Assembly (NCBI GenBank): GCA_964420835.1
Contig: CAYQUO010000019.1
Coordinates: 1 to 64,000 of the forward strand
From: CAYQUO01 sp964420835
GTDB taxonomy: Bacteria > Chloroflexota > Anaerolineae > Anaerolineales > Anaerolineaceae
Direction: 5' to 3'
DNA: 64,000 nt
Part shown: one piece after another, positions 8,689 through 17,599 of the stretch
Numbering within the stretch: position 1 is the stretch's first letter
Layout: every line of letters starts with the position of its first letter
Notes under the pieces: model-generated
What the model was told of the DNA's origin: nothing
The model's database searches: none
What the model saw: the letters and a program-made list of their open reading frames with translations, nothing else
Program-made: the position numbers and the translations under genes

Positions 8689-10196
8689 GGATCATCAGAA
8701 TAATAGTGCCATATGCTTCGTTGGGGGAAGTATAGTATTGCTTTCTGGTCATTTTCATCACCAAGACTAAGTGAAAAAACCAGGGGGGTTGAATAATAAG
8801 GATCGCTTAATTCCAGCAAAGCGCCGTATTCTTTCCAGGAATTAATTTTATGAACAATAATTAATGCAGGGGTAAAGTTCTCAACGGCAGGTGACAAAAA
8901 TGGCATTAATTGGGCTTTTGAGAAACCATAATAACCATGCATTCCTCCCAGGCGGATGGGCAAATAAAAAAGCAAGTTGCCTACCATAAGGGTAATAATT
9001 ACGCCTTTGGTTATGACCCTGCCGGCGATACTTAGCCCTCCCCTTTTTTTTCCATTTCCTGAATCAATGAATTCTCCAATGAACCATTTCATGCCGATTG
9101 CTGAGATGAATGCTAGGCTAAAGATGCTCTCAAAATAATATCGTGGCCCCAACAACCATGAGCCAATCCAATAAAAAGAATATACAAATATAATTCCAAA
9201 AGGTATACCAATAATTGGCCAGGTTTTTGGTTGATGGGTCATGGAAAGTATTCCCGGGATTAGAAACATTCCGGATAGATAAGGCCAGCCAAATAAATCA
9301 TGTTGTCCGACCCACAGGCTAAATTTGGTATTTACCCAGGAATCCCTAAGAGTAAAACCTCCTTCTTGAAGACCTATACCCTGCCCGAATCCTACTTTGT
9401 CGTATGGCCACCAAAGTGTATATGGATTTATTAAAGGGTCTCCGGTGCAAGCATACCGCCATAGGAAATGTAAACTGGCGATTGATATGGACAGGATACC
9501 AATCCAAAACACTCCCCTTCTTTTCTTTGCTGGGCCGCGGATAAGAGTGAACAATCCATGAATCATGAAAGGTAATCCTACACCCAGTGCTGTCATTGGG
9601 CGTGTTAGGGCAAGAACTCCTAACGATAGCCCTGAAACGCAGGTGCTTAATTGAACGGGTATTTTGTTGGTTGGGTGAAAGGTGTCAAACCAGCCAATTA
9701 TAAAAATGACAGTTAGAAGCAGGCACCATCCGTGAGCCAAGAGAGAACTGACATTCATTAAATAAAAGGGGGAAGTGGCAACCAGGATGACGGTAATTAT
9801 GGAAGGACCTGGTGCAGTCAGTTTTCTGCTTAATCGATAGACAAACCAAATGATTAGAACAGATAGGATTGGAGGGATCCAATTGCGTATCCCAAAACGG
9901 ACTCCGAATGAAAGTAATACCGGCCAGCCCAATGGGTATTTGCCAAACCGATTTCCCCTATAATCGATTACAAATGGGACTTGAAAACATTCAGGGCAGG
10001 GGGGAGATTCAAGAATGAAGTGGCCTCCTGCAATCGCCTTTGCCTCCCATATATATGCAATTTCATCTTCAATGTGCGGTATGCCCTCATAAATTGAAAG
10101 ACTGATATAACCTGTTGCAATTCCCGAAAGGACAGCTATCAATAATGCCAGGTAATCCCACTTGGCCAGGTATCTATAATGCTGATGAGTAATCAT
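8661..10196 (-). CDS. GT-C fold membrane glycosyltransferase (ArnT/PMT-like)
   Basis: This polytopic protein of about 511 residues has a dozen hydrophobic segments. An acidic EDE motif after the first transmembrane helix (IPHIEDEIAYIWEAKAI) is typical of GT39/GT83-like enzymes that use polyprenyl-phosphate sugars outside the membrane. Lys/Arg-rich loops fall on the predicted cytoplasmic side. The start at 10196 (MITHQHY) lies 7 bp beyond rimO, making it the third gene of the rodZ-like/rimO unit; a longer reading would invade rimO. The sugar and acceptor are not predictable. Confidence 0.8.
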   Translation of the reverse strand: MITHQHYRYLAKWDYLALLIAVLSGIATGYISLSIYEGIPHIEDEIAYIWEAKAIAGGHFILESPPCPECFQVPFVIDYRGNRFGKYPLGWPVLLSFGVRFGIRNWIPPILSVLIIWFVYRLSRKLTAPGPSIITVILVATSPFYLMNVSSLLAHGWCLLLTVIFIIGWFDTFHPTNKIPVQLSTCVSGLSLGVLALTRPMTALGVGLPFMIHGLFTLIRGPAKKRRGVFWIGILSISIASLHFLWRYACTGDPLINPYTLWWPYDKVGFGQGIGLQEGGFTLRDSWVNTKFSLWVGQHDLFGWPYLSGMFLIPGILSMTHQPKTWPIIGIPFGIIFVYSFYWIGSWLLGPRYYFESIFSLAFISAIGMKWFIGEFIDSGNGKKRGGLSIAGRVITKGVIITLMVGNLLFYLPIRLGGMHGYYGFSKAQLMPFLSPAVENFTPALIIVHKINSWKEYGALLELSDPYYSTPLVFSLSLGDENDQKAILYFPQRSIWHYYSDDPYKLFSSEK

Positions 10197-10203
10197 GAAC
10201 AGA

Positions 10204-11535
10204 TTAGCGCGATATTTTACCGATAAGGTCATATGGCAAAGCTTTACGGATCTGAACAGGTAATAGGTCTCCAATATTGGCTCTGCCTTCAGCAATCACC
10301 ATGCCATCCACCTCTGGAGCATCGCGATAGCTGCGGCCGATCGCGATTTTCTTATCCAATCCCTCAATTAAAACATCCAGTGTACTGCCAACAAGGGATT
10401 GGTGAATTTGTAAAGAAATATCCTGTTGAATTTCCATAAGACGATCTCGTCTTTCAAGTTTTATTTCTTCAACGATCGGATCGCCAAGGGCTTCGCTGGG
10501 TGTGCCAGCTTCGAAAGAATAGGTAAAGACGCCCACATGGTCGAATTGCATTGCGCGCACAAAGTCTAAAAGAAACTGGAATTCATTTTCTGTTTCGCCT
10601 GGATATCCGACGATGAAAGTGCTTCGAAGAACTAATCCGGGTGTTGTTGAGCGAATCCTGTTCAACCAATTTATCAGTCTATCAATATTGGCTGGCCTTT
10701 TCATTGATTGCAGAATTCGTGGGTGGGCATGTTGCAAAGGAAGATCGAGATATGGAAGAACCTGCTGCATTTGGTTTACTGAATCTAATAATTTTTCAGT
10801 TTGCCTACCAGGATATGCGTACATTAACCGAATCCATGGAATGTCCGGTGCAGCACATGTGATTGATTTTAGTAATCCAATTAGGCCATCCTTTTTTCCC
10901 AAGTCAAGACCATAACTCGTTGTATCTTGGGCTAATATGATAATTTCTTTAATATTTTTCCCGCTTAAAAATTTTACATCTTCCAGAATCTGCTCTTTTG
11001 GGCGACTGGTGGTACTACCCTTGATCAATGGAATTGAGCAAAAAGCGCAATTTCGGTGACAACCATCGGCAATTTTCAGATATGCGCTGGAACCCTGGAT
11101 GGCAATTTGTGGTGTGATATCCCGGTATGATGGGATGGTTGATATATTATTATCAAATCGAATGGTCCCGATGCCATTACTTGAATCGATTTTGTTCAAT
11201 AACTCAACAATATCTACCCACCGTCTGGTGCACAGAACGCCATTAATATTTGGGATTCTATCCATCGTTGTGGAGGCATGCCTTTCCATCATACAACCTG
11301 CGGCAATAAGTACTTGATTGTCTCTTTTATTTGTCGCGATGGTATTTAAAACGTCCAGAGATTCCTGCCGTGCGGTTTGAATGAAACCACACGTGTTAAC
11401 CAGAATAATTGACGCGTCATCAAGCCTATCAGTTCGGGAATAGCCATGGTTTATTAATAACCTCATCATGGATTCAGAATCAACAGTATTCTTTGCACAA
11501 CCAAGTGAGACCAGGTAAACGGATTTCTTAGGCAT
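10204..11535 (-). CDS. rimO: ribosomal protein S12 methylthiotransferase RimO
   Basis: RimO is a radical-SAM enzyme that methylthiolates an aspartate of ribosomal protein S12. The 443-residue protein has the UPF0004 domain with three Fe-S cysteines (Cys13, Cys49, Cys81). The radical-SAM motif is CHRNCAFC (Cys159, Cys163, Cys166), and a TRAM domain lies at the C-terminus. The start GCAKNTVDSE and the LKIADGCHRNCAFCSIP context favour RimO over MiaB. It lies 11 bp downstream of the RodZ-like gene and 7 bp upstream of the glycosyltransferase. Confidence 0.93.
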   Translation of the reverse strand: MPKKSVYLVSLGCAKNTVDSESMMRLLINHGYSRTDRLDDASIILVNTCGFIQTARQESLDVLNTIATNKRDNQVLIAAGCMMERHASTTMDRIPNINGVLCTRRWVDIVELLNKIDSSNGIGTIRFDNNISTIPSYRDITPQIAIQGSSAYLKIADGCHRNCAFCSIPLIKGSTTSRPKEQILEDVKFLSGKNIKEIIILAQDTTSYGLDLGKKDGLIGLLKSITCAAPDIPWIRLMYAYPGRQTEKLLDSVNQMQQVLPYLDLPLQHAHPRILQSMKRPANIDRLINWLNRIRSTTPGLVLRSTFIVGYPGETENEFQFLLDFVRAMQFDHVGVFTYSFEAGTPSEALGDPIVEEIKLERRDRLMEIQQDISLQIHQSLVGSTLDVLIEGLDKKIAIGRSYRDAPEVDGMVIAEGRANIGDLLPVQIRKALPYDLIGKISR

Positions 11536-11546
11536 GAGGAAATTAA

Positions 11547-12860
11547 TTAGGGTATATAAGGTGTAATGGTATAAGTACCCTGGGTTGGGGTGGCGGCCAT
11601 CGTTAAGGTTGGCTGGGGAGTATTTGTTGCAGTGGCTGTGAATTGGGGTGTAGGAGTTGTGTAACCGGCAACTGAAAATATGATTCTGTTTGGCTGCCCA
11701 ATCAACCCAATTGTACCGATGTCTTTTTGATTATAAATAACCTGCAATGCTGCAGAATTGCCAGTTAATAATTCAATTTTATCGGTAGCGGAAAACGAAT
11801 ATGCACTTCCTGGAACAGTACGTCCGTTAAATACAATCTTGTCATCGGCAGTAATTTTTAAAAATGCCCGTTGGTTCGCTACAATATATAATTGGATAGG
11901 ATCATTATTTTCGCTTTTTTCAACCTGGCCCTGTCCATTTGTTTCGCCCTGGATACTATTCATTTGAGTTGCAATTTGAGTATTTATTTCGGTTAGGTTG
12001 GTGTCAATCGGGAGGAGGATGGGGGTAATTGTTCCGAGATCCAGATTAGTGGATATTGAATCATTGGAAATTGGTAGTTCCTTAATCCTGGATACTTTGG
12101 CTACACCCCACACAGCAAATATAAAAAGGATTAAAACCAATATACTCCCCACCATCATGTCAGGATTGAGTAATTTCTTCCAGCGGATATTGGAAACATC
12201 TTTCAAGATAACTTTGTTTCGACGTTGTGTCGGAGCAACCATTTCAATCCTTCGGGATTGAAGTGCATCTGCAAAACGGGTCAAGATCCGGTCAACATCC
12301 ATTTGAAGGAATGAGACATAGTTTAAGAGCAATCCTCGCGCTTGAACAAGTGATGGTAGTTTTTCAAATTTTCCAGCTTCTATGATGCTTAAATAATGTT
12401 GTTTAACGTGGGTATGTTCCTCAATATCTTGAAGGGATAACCCCAGTATCGTCCGCTGTTTATATATGTCCGTTCCGATTTCTTCGAATATCTGTTTTGA
12501 GGAGCATTTATCCGAATCTTTATTTTGTTCCGGGGTTTCAATGAGTTTTGCTGACACACCCTGCTGTTTGCCTGTATGGAAATCGTTAGGCAAGATGGGA
12601 TTGGAAATCGTTGTATTGCCGTTTTGGCGATTTATCCTGTTCCATTCTTCGAGCAGTGGTTGATAGGGAATTTCTAAAAATTCAGCATATATCCGTAAAA
12701 AACCTCTTGCCTGAGTTTCTGATGGAATAAGTTCAAGTAGATCTTTTTCAAGGGCTTCTAAATAGCGTTGACGAATCCTGGTTGCAAAGGAGGCTTGTTC
12801 CAGTGTGATTTGGCGCCCGAGACGGGTACTTTTTAATATTTCACCAACAGATTTGCCCAT
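11547..12860 (-). CDS. RodZ-like membrane regulator with two HTH domains
   Basis: This 437-residue protein looks like bacterial RodZ, the adaptor linking MreB to the elongation machinery, but it carries two Cro/C1-like HTH domains. HTH-1 (about 3-65) starts VGEILKSTRLGRQITLEQAS. HTH-2 (about 127-190) contains TILGLSLQDIEEHTHVKQHYLSIIEAG. A transmembrane helix (about 232-252) is followed by an extracytoplasmic DUF4115-like beta domain (about 318-395) and a Thr/Pro tail. Single-HTH RodZ is the common form. It heads the unit with rimO and a glycosyltransferase; mreB is not in the window. Confidence 0.82.
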   Translation of the reverse strand: MGKSVGEILKSTRLGRQITLEQASFATRIRQRYLEALEKDLLELIPSETQARGFLRIYAEFLEIPYQPLLEEWNRINRQNGNTTISNPILPNDFHTGKQQGVSAKLIETPEQNKDSDKCSSKQIFEEIGTDIYKQRTILGLSLQDIEEHTHVKQHYLSIIEAGKFEKLPSLVQARGLLLNYVSFLQMDVDRILTRFADALQSRRIEMVAPTQRRNKVILKDVSNIRWKKLLNPDMMVGSILVLILFIFAVWGVAKVSRIKELPISNDSISTNLDLGTITPILLPIDTNLTEINTQIATQMNSIQGETNGQGQVEKSENNDPIQLYIVANQRAFLKITADDKIVFNGRTVPGSAYSFSATDKIELLTGNSAALQVIYNQKDIGTIGLIGQPNRIIFSVAGYTTPTPQFTATATNTPQPTLTMAATPTQGTYTITPYIP

Positions 12861-12883
12861 AAATTTGATTTGTGATAAACAAT

Positions 12884-12927
12884 TTTACAAAAACCGGCTG
12901 GCCAGCATTTTGCTGAAACCCGCCGGT
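12884..12927 (-). terminator. intrinsic terminator after rplI
   Basis: On the minus strand, ACCGGC (12927-12922) pairs with GCCGGT (12898-12893), and an inner stem CAGCA/TGCTG (12915-12911 with 12907-12903) extends the hairpin. The 3' side runs into TTTTTG. It lies about 35 bases after the rplI stop codon and before the RodZ-like gene, so it should separate the two units. Confidence 0.75.
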
Positions 12928-12962
12928 AATTAAGGATCATCATTATTCTCTGAGTAAATGAT

Positions 12963-13523
12963 TTATACCTGTTCTACGGGTTTCTCTTCGTCAGATTGAT
13001 CTGCCGCATTATTCCTTCCCGATTCATCCTCGGAAATTTGTGAATTATTTACTTCCATCTCAATTGATGCGGGAATTTCGCCTTCGCGGTAGACCATGAT
13101 TTTTATTTCGGGGACGAGGTCAACGGTTAAGCGGATGAGAGCCTTGTGTTCACCGAGCGTTCTTATAGGACCGACCTCAATTTGCCTTTTTTCTAATTCT
13201 ACTTGATATTGATCTCTTAATGCCTCAGAAACCATGAGGGAGGTTATGGAACCATAAAGTTTGCCTGTTTCTCCAGCTTTGCTTGAAAAAACAAGGGTGG
13301 CACCATCAAGTTTTGAAGCAAGACCACTCATTTCTTCATTCAACAAGTTTCTGGAATTATTTGCCTTGGCTCGAATATGTTCGGCCTGTTTTAGAACGCC
13401 AGGTGTTGCAAGAACCGCCATTCCTTGAGGTATCAAATAATTCCTTCCATACCCATCGGCTACCTTTTTTATATCCCCCGCGCGCCCCAGCTTGTAAACA
13501 TCTTTCAATAACATCACTTTCAT
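12963..13523 (-). CDS. rplI: 50S ribosomal protein L9
   Basis: L9 binds 23S rRNA near the base of the L1 stalk. The 186-residue protein begins with the L9 signature MKVMLLKDVYKLGRAGDIKKVADGYGRNYL in its N-terminal domain. A connecting helix (about 45-75) and the C-terminal domain (to about 148) follow. An acidic tail of about 35 residues (SEDESGR...SDEEKP) makes it longer than the usual 148-150. The ATG follows GAAAGGG. A good promoter, a leader hairpin and a terminator indicate a single-gene unit, without the usual rpsF-ssb-rpsR neighbours. Confidence 0.95.
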   Translation of the reverse strand: MKVMLLKDVYKLGRAGDIKKVADGYGRNYLIPQGMAVLATPGVLKQAEHIRAKANNSRNLLNEEMSGLASKLDGATLVFSSKAGETGKLYGSITSLMVSEALRDQYQVELEKRQIEVGPIRTLGEHKALIRLTVDLVPEIKIMVYREGEIPASIEMEVNNSQISEDESGRNNAADQSDEEKPVEQV

Positions 13524-13555
13524 TATTCAAGCCCTTTCAAAATCTGAAATATGTA

Positions 13556-13579
13556 TGAAGCGAAGGGTACAACGCTTCA
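13556..13579 (-). promoter_or_regulatory. hairpin in the rplI 5' leader
   Basis: TGAAGCG and CGCTTCA form a perfect 7-bp stem around a 10-base loop. It lies between the rplI promoter and start codon, about 32 bases before the ATG. It could stabilise the mRNA or bind a ribosomal protein; no known ribosomal leader family is recognised. Confidence 0.45.
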
Positions 13580-13589
13580 AAACCAAAAA

Positions 13590-13618
13590 ATTTTACCAGA
13601 TAACATTTGTAAGGTCAA
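13590..13618 (-). promoter_or_regulatory. sigma70-type promoter of rplI
   Basis: On the minus strand, TTGACC (13618-13613) and TAAAAT (13595-13590) are separated by exactly 17 bases. Predicted transcription starts near 13583 and gives a leader of about 60 bases containing the hairpin described separately. Confidence 0.7.
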
Positions 13619-13628
13619 TTAAAACGCC

Positions 13629-14261
13629 TTAGTTAACAACAATTCGCAATGAAAACAGGCATGCGTCAACTTTTTGGCTTGTAATTCCCCATATAGTCGT
13701 ATAACTTCCTTTTTCCAATGGAGCCATCAAATCTACTATGACATTAATCGTATCTCCTGGAACCACCATTTTTGGTAGATCATAACTGTTGTTCCTCTTA
13801 TTTAAATAATCACCCCCGATATAATTCAAGTGAAAACTGGACGTGTCCCAAACAGCTGTGCCGACATTTTTAATAGTCCATTTACCATCAAAATCAAATC
13901 CGGATCGGAATATTGTCCCATTTTGGGGGTATTGAGCAACAACGGAACATTCGTAGGGCGAAGCTGTTTTGGCAGGAGGGTTAATCGTTTGAATTAAGGG
14001 TATTAAAGGCACGGGTGTCGCTGTTTTGGAGGGATATGGGGTGAAGGTATTGGTTGGGGATGGGTTAATCAACGCCTCCAATGTCATCTGTGAGATTACT
14101 TTTCCTGAAGCCTCAGTTTGTACTATTGCCAAGGTCATTTCGGAGTATTTGGGTTCCAACGTAGCAATTGCCTGGGGGCTTATTGAAAGAAACCCACAGC
14201 CAGAAATGAAAATTAAGGCAAGAACAACCACCGATAACCGTAATTTTGGTTGATCAATCAT
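13629..14261 (-). CDS. lipoprotein with NBR1-type Ig-like domain
   Basis: This 210-residue lipoprotein of unknown role has a signal peptide ending in the lipobox ISGC (Cys22). A helical spacer and a Thr/Pro-rich linker (about 70-95) follow. The C-terminal Ig-like domain (about 100-210, PQNGTIFRSGFDFDGKWTIKN onwards) has the W-x-N-x-G-x-x-x-W pattern of NBR1-like FW domains, which occur widely in Chloroflexota surface proteins. I start at ATG 14261, 8 bases after AGGAG, rather than the longer frame from 14312. It probably mediates binding at the cell surface. Confidence 0.82.
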   Translation of the reverse strand: MIDQPKLRLSVVVLALIFISGCGFLSISPQAIATLEPKYSEMTLAIVQTEASGKVISQMTLEALINPSPTNTFTPYPSKTATPVPLIPLIQTINPPAKTASPYECSVVAQYPQNGTIFRSGFDFDGKWTIKNVGTAVWDTSSFHLNYIGGDYLNKRNNSYDLPKMVVPGDTINVIVDLMAPLEKGSYTTIWGITSQKVDACLFSLRIVVN

Positions 14262-14392
14262 TTGGTTCTCCTGGTTGAGGTCTTCATTAATTTGATGCAA
14301 GAAACAAACCAAAATTATATGAGGGCGGCAGGTGACAAACTGTGACGTTCCGTCTAGTCATTTTGTATTATAAAAAAACCAAGTAAAGACAC

Positions 14393-15327
14393 TTAAATTT
14401 TGGTGTTATTATTTTCTTTTTCGGAATACTTGAGAATTATTACACTTGAAAAGATGAGTAAGCCTCCAAATATTTGGACATGCGAATATTGTTCGCCAAT
14501 AATCATGGATGCTTGTACAGCTGTGAAAACTGGTTCCATGGTGGCAATAATATTCGCCGTGCTTGCTTTTAAATAAGACAAACTCACATTGTACAGGCCG
14601 TAACCTCCGATCGTTGGGACAATAGCTAGAATCCACAACAACATCCAGCCAATCCAATTATTTTGTAAAATAAATAAATGTGCTTGAGGTTGGGAAGAGA
14701 TAAACTGGTTGGAAATGATATTAATAAATAATAAAAATATCGATGCAATGCCAAATGTATAAAAAATCGTTGACCAAGGTGCGATATTTCGGTTTAAAGA
14801 GGATTTCCCCATTAGACTGTAAGCAGAAAATAATACCCCCGATAAAACCCCAGAAATTAAACCGATGGCATTAATTTTATAATTGATTAATGAATATGCA
14901 CCAGATACCAGCACACAGCCGGTCAAACTGAGCAAAACAACAATTGCTTTACTCTTTGTAAATTCAATTTTATATAAAATTCTTTCCAGCAAAGCAGTAT
15001 AAGCGGCTGAACTATACGCCAGAACTGTTGAAACTGCTGCACCGTTGTAAGCAACTGAAAAGGTCCAAAGGGAGTTAAAACATGCCAGAAGAAAACCGTA
15101 TAAGATTAATAAGTGCCTTGTTCCCTATTAATTCTAAAAAATTGAACTCGAAACAAGACAAATGACACTGCCAAAACTATTGCTACAAATAGGTCTCGCC
15201 AGAAGGCTATTATCAATGGAGGAACCAAGATATTTATCGCCAGGTATCGAATGAAAACCCCCGTTGATGACCATAATATGGTTCCTAGAATTGCAATTAA
15301 CAATCCCTTTGAGTACGATTTTTGCAT
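14393..15327 (-). pseudogene. EamA/DMT-family transporter, interrupted by one frameshift
   Basis: Two pieces together make a normal EamA permease of about 310 residues (ten transmembrane helices, two EamA repeats). The N-terminal piece (15327 to about 15110) starts MQKSYSKGLLIAILGTILWSSTG and ends at a TAA at 15108-15106. The remainder continues without stops in another frame, LLILYGFLLACFNSLW onward, to 14393. A loss of one base near 15115 would explain it; restoring one base joins the frames cleanly. It is either a recent pseudogene or a sequencing error. The substrate is unknown (amino acids or metabolites in this family). Confidence 0.82.
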
Positions 15328-15662
15328 TGTCTGTATGGAAGATTGTCCTAATTTGCGAACCGGTAATTATGGGCTTTTCAGTGTATCAAAAATGACACAA
15401 TATTCTTGATTATTCACCCATAGATTGGAAGCAGAATCAATGGAGGCATAGAAAAATTATTATATCATCAATAACCCGTGAAAGATATGGGTTTCTGATG
15501 AAAAATTATGGTGTAATACAATGACACGATTTTAAGCCAGCAAAAAACATTTAGAATTGCCTTCAATGAGAATTAGAAGGTTTACTTCCCAGTTTGGGGA
15601 AGCAAAACTTGTGTCGGCGGACAATAAATAGGTACAATTTCAATATTACCAATGGGATGTTT
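15328..15662. other. non-coding stretch between the EamA pseudogene and the IolE-like gene
   Basis: No convincing gene is seen. Short hairpins occur, for example AACCC/GGGTT around 15474-15492 and CTTCCC/GGGAAG around 15586-15603, but none has a T-run. The right end holds the promoter and leader described separately. Confidence 0.5.
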
Positions 15663-15671
15663 TGCTATAAT
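15663..15671 (+). promoter_or_regulatory. extended -10 promoter of the IolE-like gene
   Basis: TG (15663-15664), one base and TATAAT (15666-15671) form a perfect extended -10. Transcription should begin near 15678 and leaves a leader of about 100 bases before ATG 15781. Confidence 0.55.
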
Positions 15672-15687
15672 GTTTGATTAAATCGAT

Positions 15688-15738
15688 CTCACTATGGGTC
15701 AAATGGAAGGGAATTTCCACATGCTATGATGTAGTGAG
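15688..15738 (+). promoter_or_regulatory. nested stem-loops in the IolE-like gene leader
   Basis: CTCACTA (15688-15694) can pair with TAGTGAG (15732-15738), and TGGAA (15704-15708) with TTCCA (15715-15719) inside it. The whole lies within the predicted 5' leader. No known riboswitch class is recognised; it may be a regulator-binding or structural element. Confidence 0.35.
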
Positions 15739-15780
15739 TACAAAATTACAGCTTCATTTTTCTATTTGTTAAGGAGATTC

Positions 15781-16710
15781 ATGGTAAACAAAATCTCGGT
15801 AGGAAATGCACCTTGTTCGTGGGGAACTTTGGAGTTTAAGGGGTATAACAACAACCCTATAGATTATGTTCAAATGTTGGACGAACTAGTGGAAACCGGA
15901 TTCACTGCGACTGAATTGGGAGATTGGGGATTCATGCCAACAGAACCGGCACTTCTCAAGGAGGAAATTGAGAAAAGAAAATTGCGTATGCTGGGGGCAT
16001 TTGTCCAGGCTCCATTCAGGCTGGAAAAAGCTTTTGAGGAATCGTCTGAAAGGGTGATGAGAGTTGCCCGGCTACTCTATTCGGCGCTTGAATCTCACAA
16101 GCCATATATTATTCTCTCCGATGATAATGCCACTGATCCAACCCGAACCAGGTATGCAGGAAGGGTTACGAAAGAGATGGGACTTTCAAATTCTGAGTGG
16201 CGCGTGTTTACAAACACAATCCAAAACATCGCGCGACAGGTAAAACATGAAACGGGTTTTCAAACATTATTTCATCACCACTCCGCGGGTTTCGTTGAAA
16301 CCCCCGAAGAGATTAAGCACTTTTTAGAGCTCACAGATTCATCCTTGATAAACCTCGTATTTGATACCGGCCACTTTATTTTTGGATCCGGAGAGTATGA
16401 AAACATTGACATAATTGCGGCTCTCGAAAATTTTCGCGATCGTATATCCTATTATCATTTTAAGGATTTGGACCCAGATATTGCAAAGCAGGCGCGTTTA
16501 AAAGGTTGGGATTATTTTGAGTCTCTTAAAAACGGAGTGTTTTGTGAACTGGGGAAGGGCTGCGTTGATTTTAGAAGTATTGTGGAATGGTTGAAGAATC
16601 AGGATTACTTGGGCTGGGTGTTGATTGAACAGGATGTTCTACCGGGAATGGGGGATCCAAAGTATTATGCCAAAAGAAACAGGGATTACCTGAAATCAAT
16701 TGGAATCTAA
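15781..16710 (+). CDS. sugar phosphate isomerase/epimerase, IolE-like
   Basis: This 309-residue TIM-barrel protein of the AP endonuclease 2-like family is closest in feel to myo-inosose-2 dehydratase IolE (starts KISVGNAPCSWGTLEF). Metal-binding candidates include Glu in TATELGDWG, the HHHSAG segment, DTGHF and the C-terminal IEQD. IolE removes water from scyllo-inosose in inositol breakdown. No other iol gene is adjacent, so the true substrate could be another keto-sugar. ATG 15781 follows AAGGAG. It is monocistronic by position, with its own promoter and leader. Confidence 0.78.
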   Translation: MVNKISVGNAPCSWGTLEFKGYNNNPIDYVQMLDELVETGFTATELGDWGFMPTEPALLKEEIEKRKLRMLGAFVQAPFRLEKAFEESSERVMRVARLLYSALESHKPYIILSDDNATDPTRTRYAGRVTKEMGLSNSEWRVFTNTIQNIARQVKHETGFQTLFHHHSAGFVETPEEIKHFLELTDSSLINLVFDTGHFIFGSGEYENIDIIAALENFRDRISYYHFKDLDPDIAKQARLKGWDYFESLKNGVFCELGKGCVDFRSIVEWLKNQDYLGWVLIEQDVLPGMGDPKYYAKRNRDYLKSIGI

Positions 16711-16936
16711 GCAAGGCTAATAGAACGTGCAATTTGAACTTTATTAGTCGATGCTTGGCTTGCCTTATCGCATCGGATTCATACATAAAAGTATTGAGTA
16801 TTCAAAGCCAATTATTGGGAAAGGAGCTGTAAATTTCTATTAATATCAAGACCAAATGGGGATAGTGTAGACGATTATTCGGACTGGGGGCAACAAATGG
16901 ATTTTACTTTTTGAATCCAATTTTCCTTAGTTATCC

Positions 16937-16983
16937 TTGATTCTTTGTAAATATGTGATATTATAATACAGACCGGTCGGTAT
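16937..16983 (+). promoter_or_regulatory. promoter and palindromic operator of the TetR gene
   Basis: A perfect -10 TATAAT (16962-16967) follows TTGATT (16937-16942) at a long 19-base spacing. The inverted repeat ATACAGACC/GGTCGGTAT (16966-16983, one mismatch, no spacer) overlaps the -10 and the start site. Contiguous ACCGGTCGGT-type palindromes are typical TetR-family operators, so repressor binding here should block its own transcription. Confidence 0.7.
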
Positions 16984-16999
16984 GTTAATTGGAGATCTA

Positions 17000-17599
17000 A
17001 TGCAAAAACGAAGTTCTGAAACCAGGAGCAAAATTCTTAAGTGTGCCCAGGAACTCTTTGGGCGCAATGGGTATGATGCAACGGGTGTGGAGCAGATTTG
17101 TTTGAAGGCGGGCGTAAGTAAAGGAGCCTTTTATCATCATTTCCCATCAAAACAAAAGTTGTTTCTAGGTTTATTGCAAAACTACTTGGATATATTAAAT
17201 ACCCAATTTTTCGAGGCTAGAAAGGAAGCCCAAACCATTCCAATGTGGATGATGGAAATGGCTTCATTAAGCCAACAGGTTTATGAGGCTGCAGAAGCCC
17301 AATTTCCTCTATATATTGAGTTTCTGGTACAGGCGATGCGTCGTCCCGAAGTCTGGAAAGCTGCAAGTGCACCATTTAAACAATATCGATCGATTTTTTC
17401 AGATATCATCCAAAAGGGGATAGAAGAAGAATCATATCAAAATGAGTTGGATACTTTAATGGTCTCTCGGATTGTTATTTCCATGGCTATTGGCTTGCTA
17501 GTTCAGGCGGTATTTGATCCTGGTGAGGTCGAATGGGAAGAAACAATAAAATATGGAATTTCTATCATCAATAAAGGAATTGCAAAGGAAAAACAATGA
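17000..17599 (+). CDS. TetR/AcrR-family transcriptional repressor
   Basis: This is a 199-residue repressor. The N-terminal HTH (about 10-55) contains TRSKILKCAQELFGRNGYDATGVEQICLKAGVSKGAFYHHF in pieces, with the hallmark GAFYHHFPSKQKLF recognition helix. The C-terminal ligand domain is helical and unassigned. ATG 17000 is preceded by GGAGATCTA; an upstream ATG at 16982 lies inside the operator. The stop overlaps the next gene's start (ATGA), so it is co-transcribed with the SDR epimerase and probably controls it in response to a small hydrophobic ligand. Confidence 0.9.
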   Translation: MQKRSSETRSKILKCAQELFGRNGYDATGVEQICLKAGVSKGAFYHHFPSKQKLFLGLLQNYLDILNTQFFEARKEAQTIPMWMMEMASLSQQVYEAAEAQFPLYIEFLVQAMRRPEVWKAASAPFKQYRSIFSDIIQKGIEEESYQNELDTLMVSRIVISMAIGLLVQAVFDPGEVEWEETIKYGISIINKGIAKEKQ

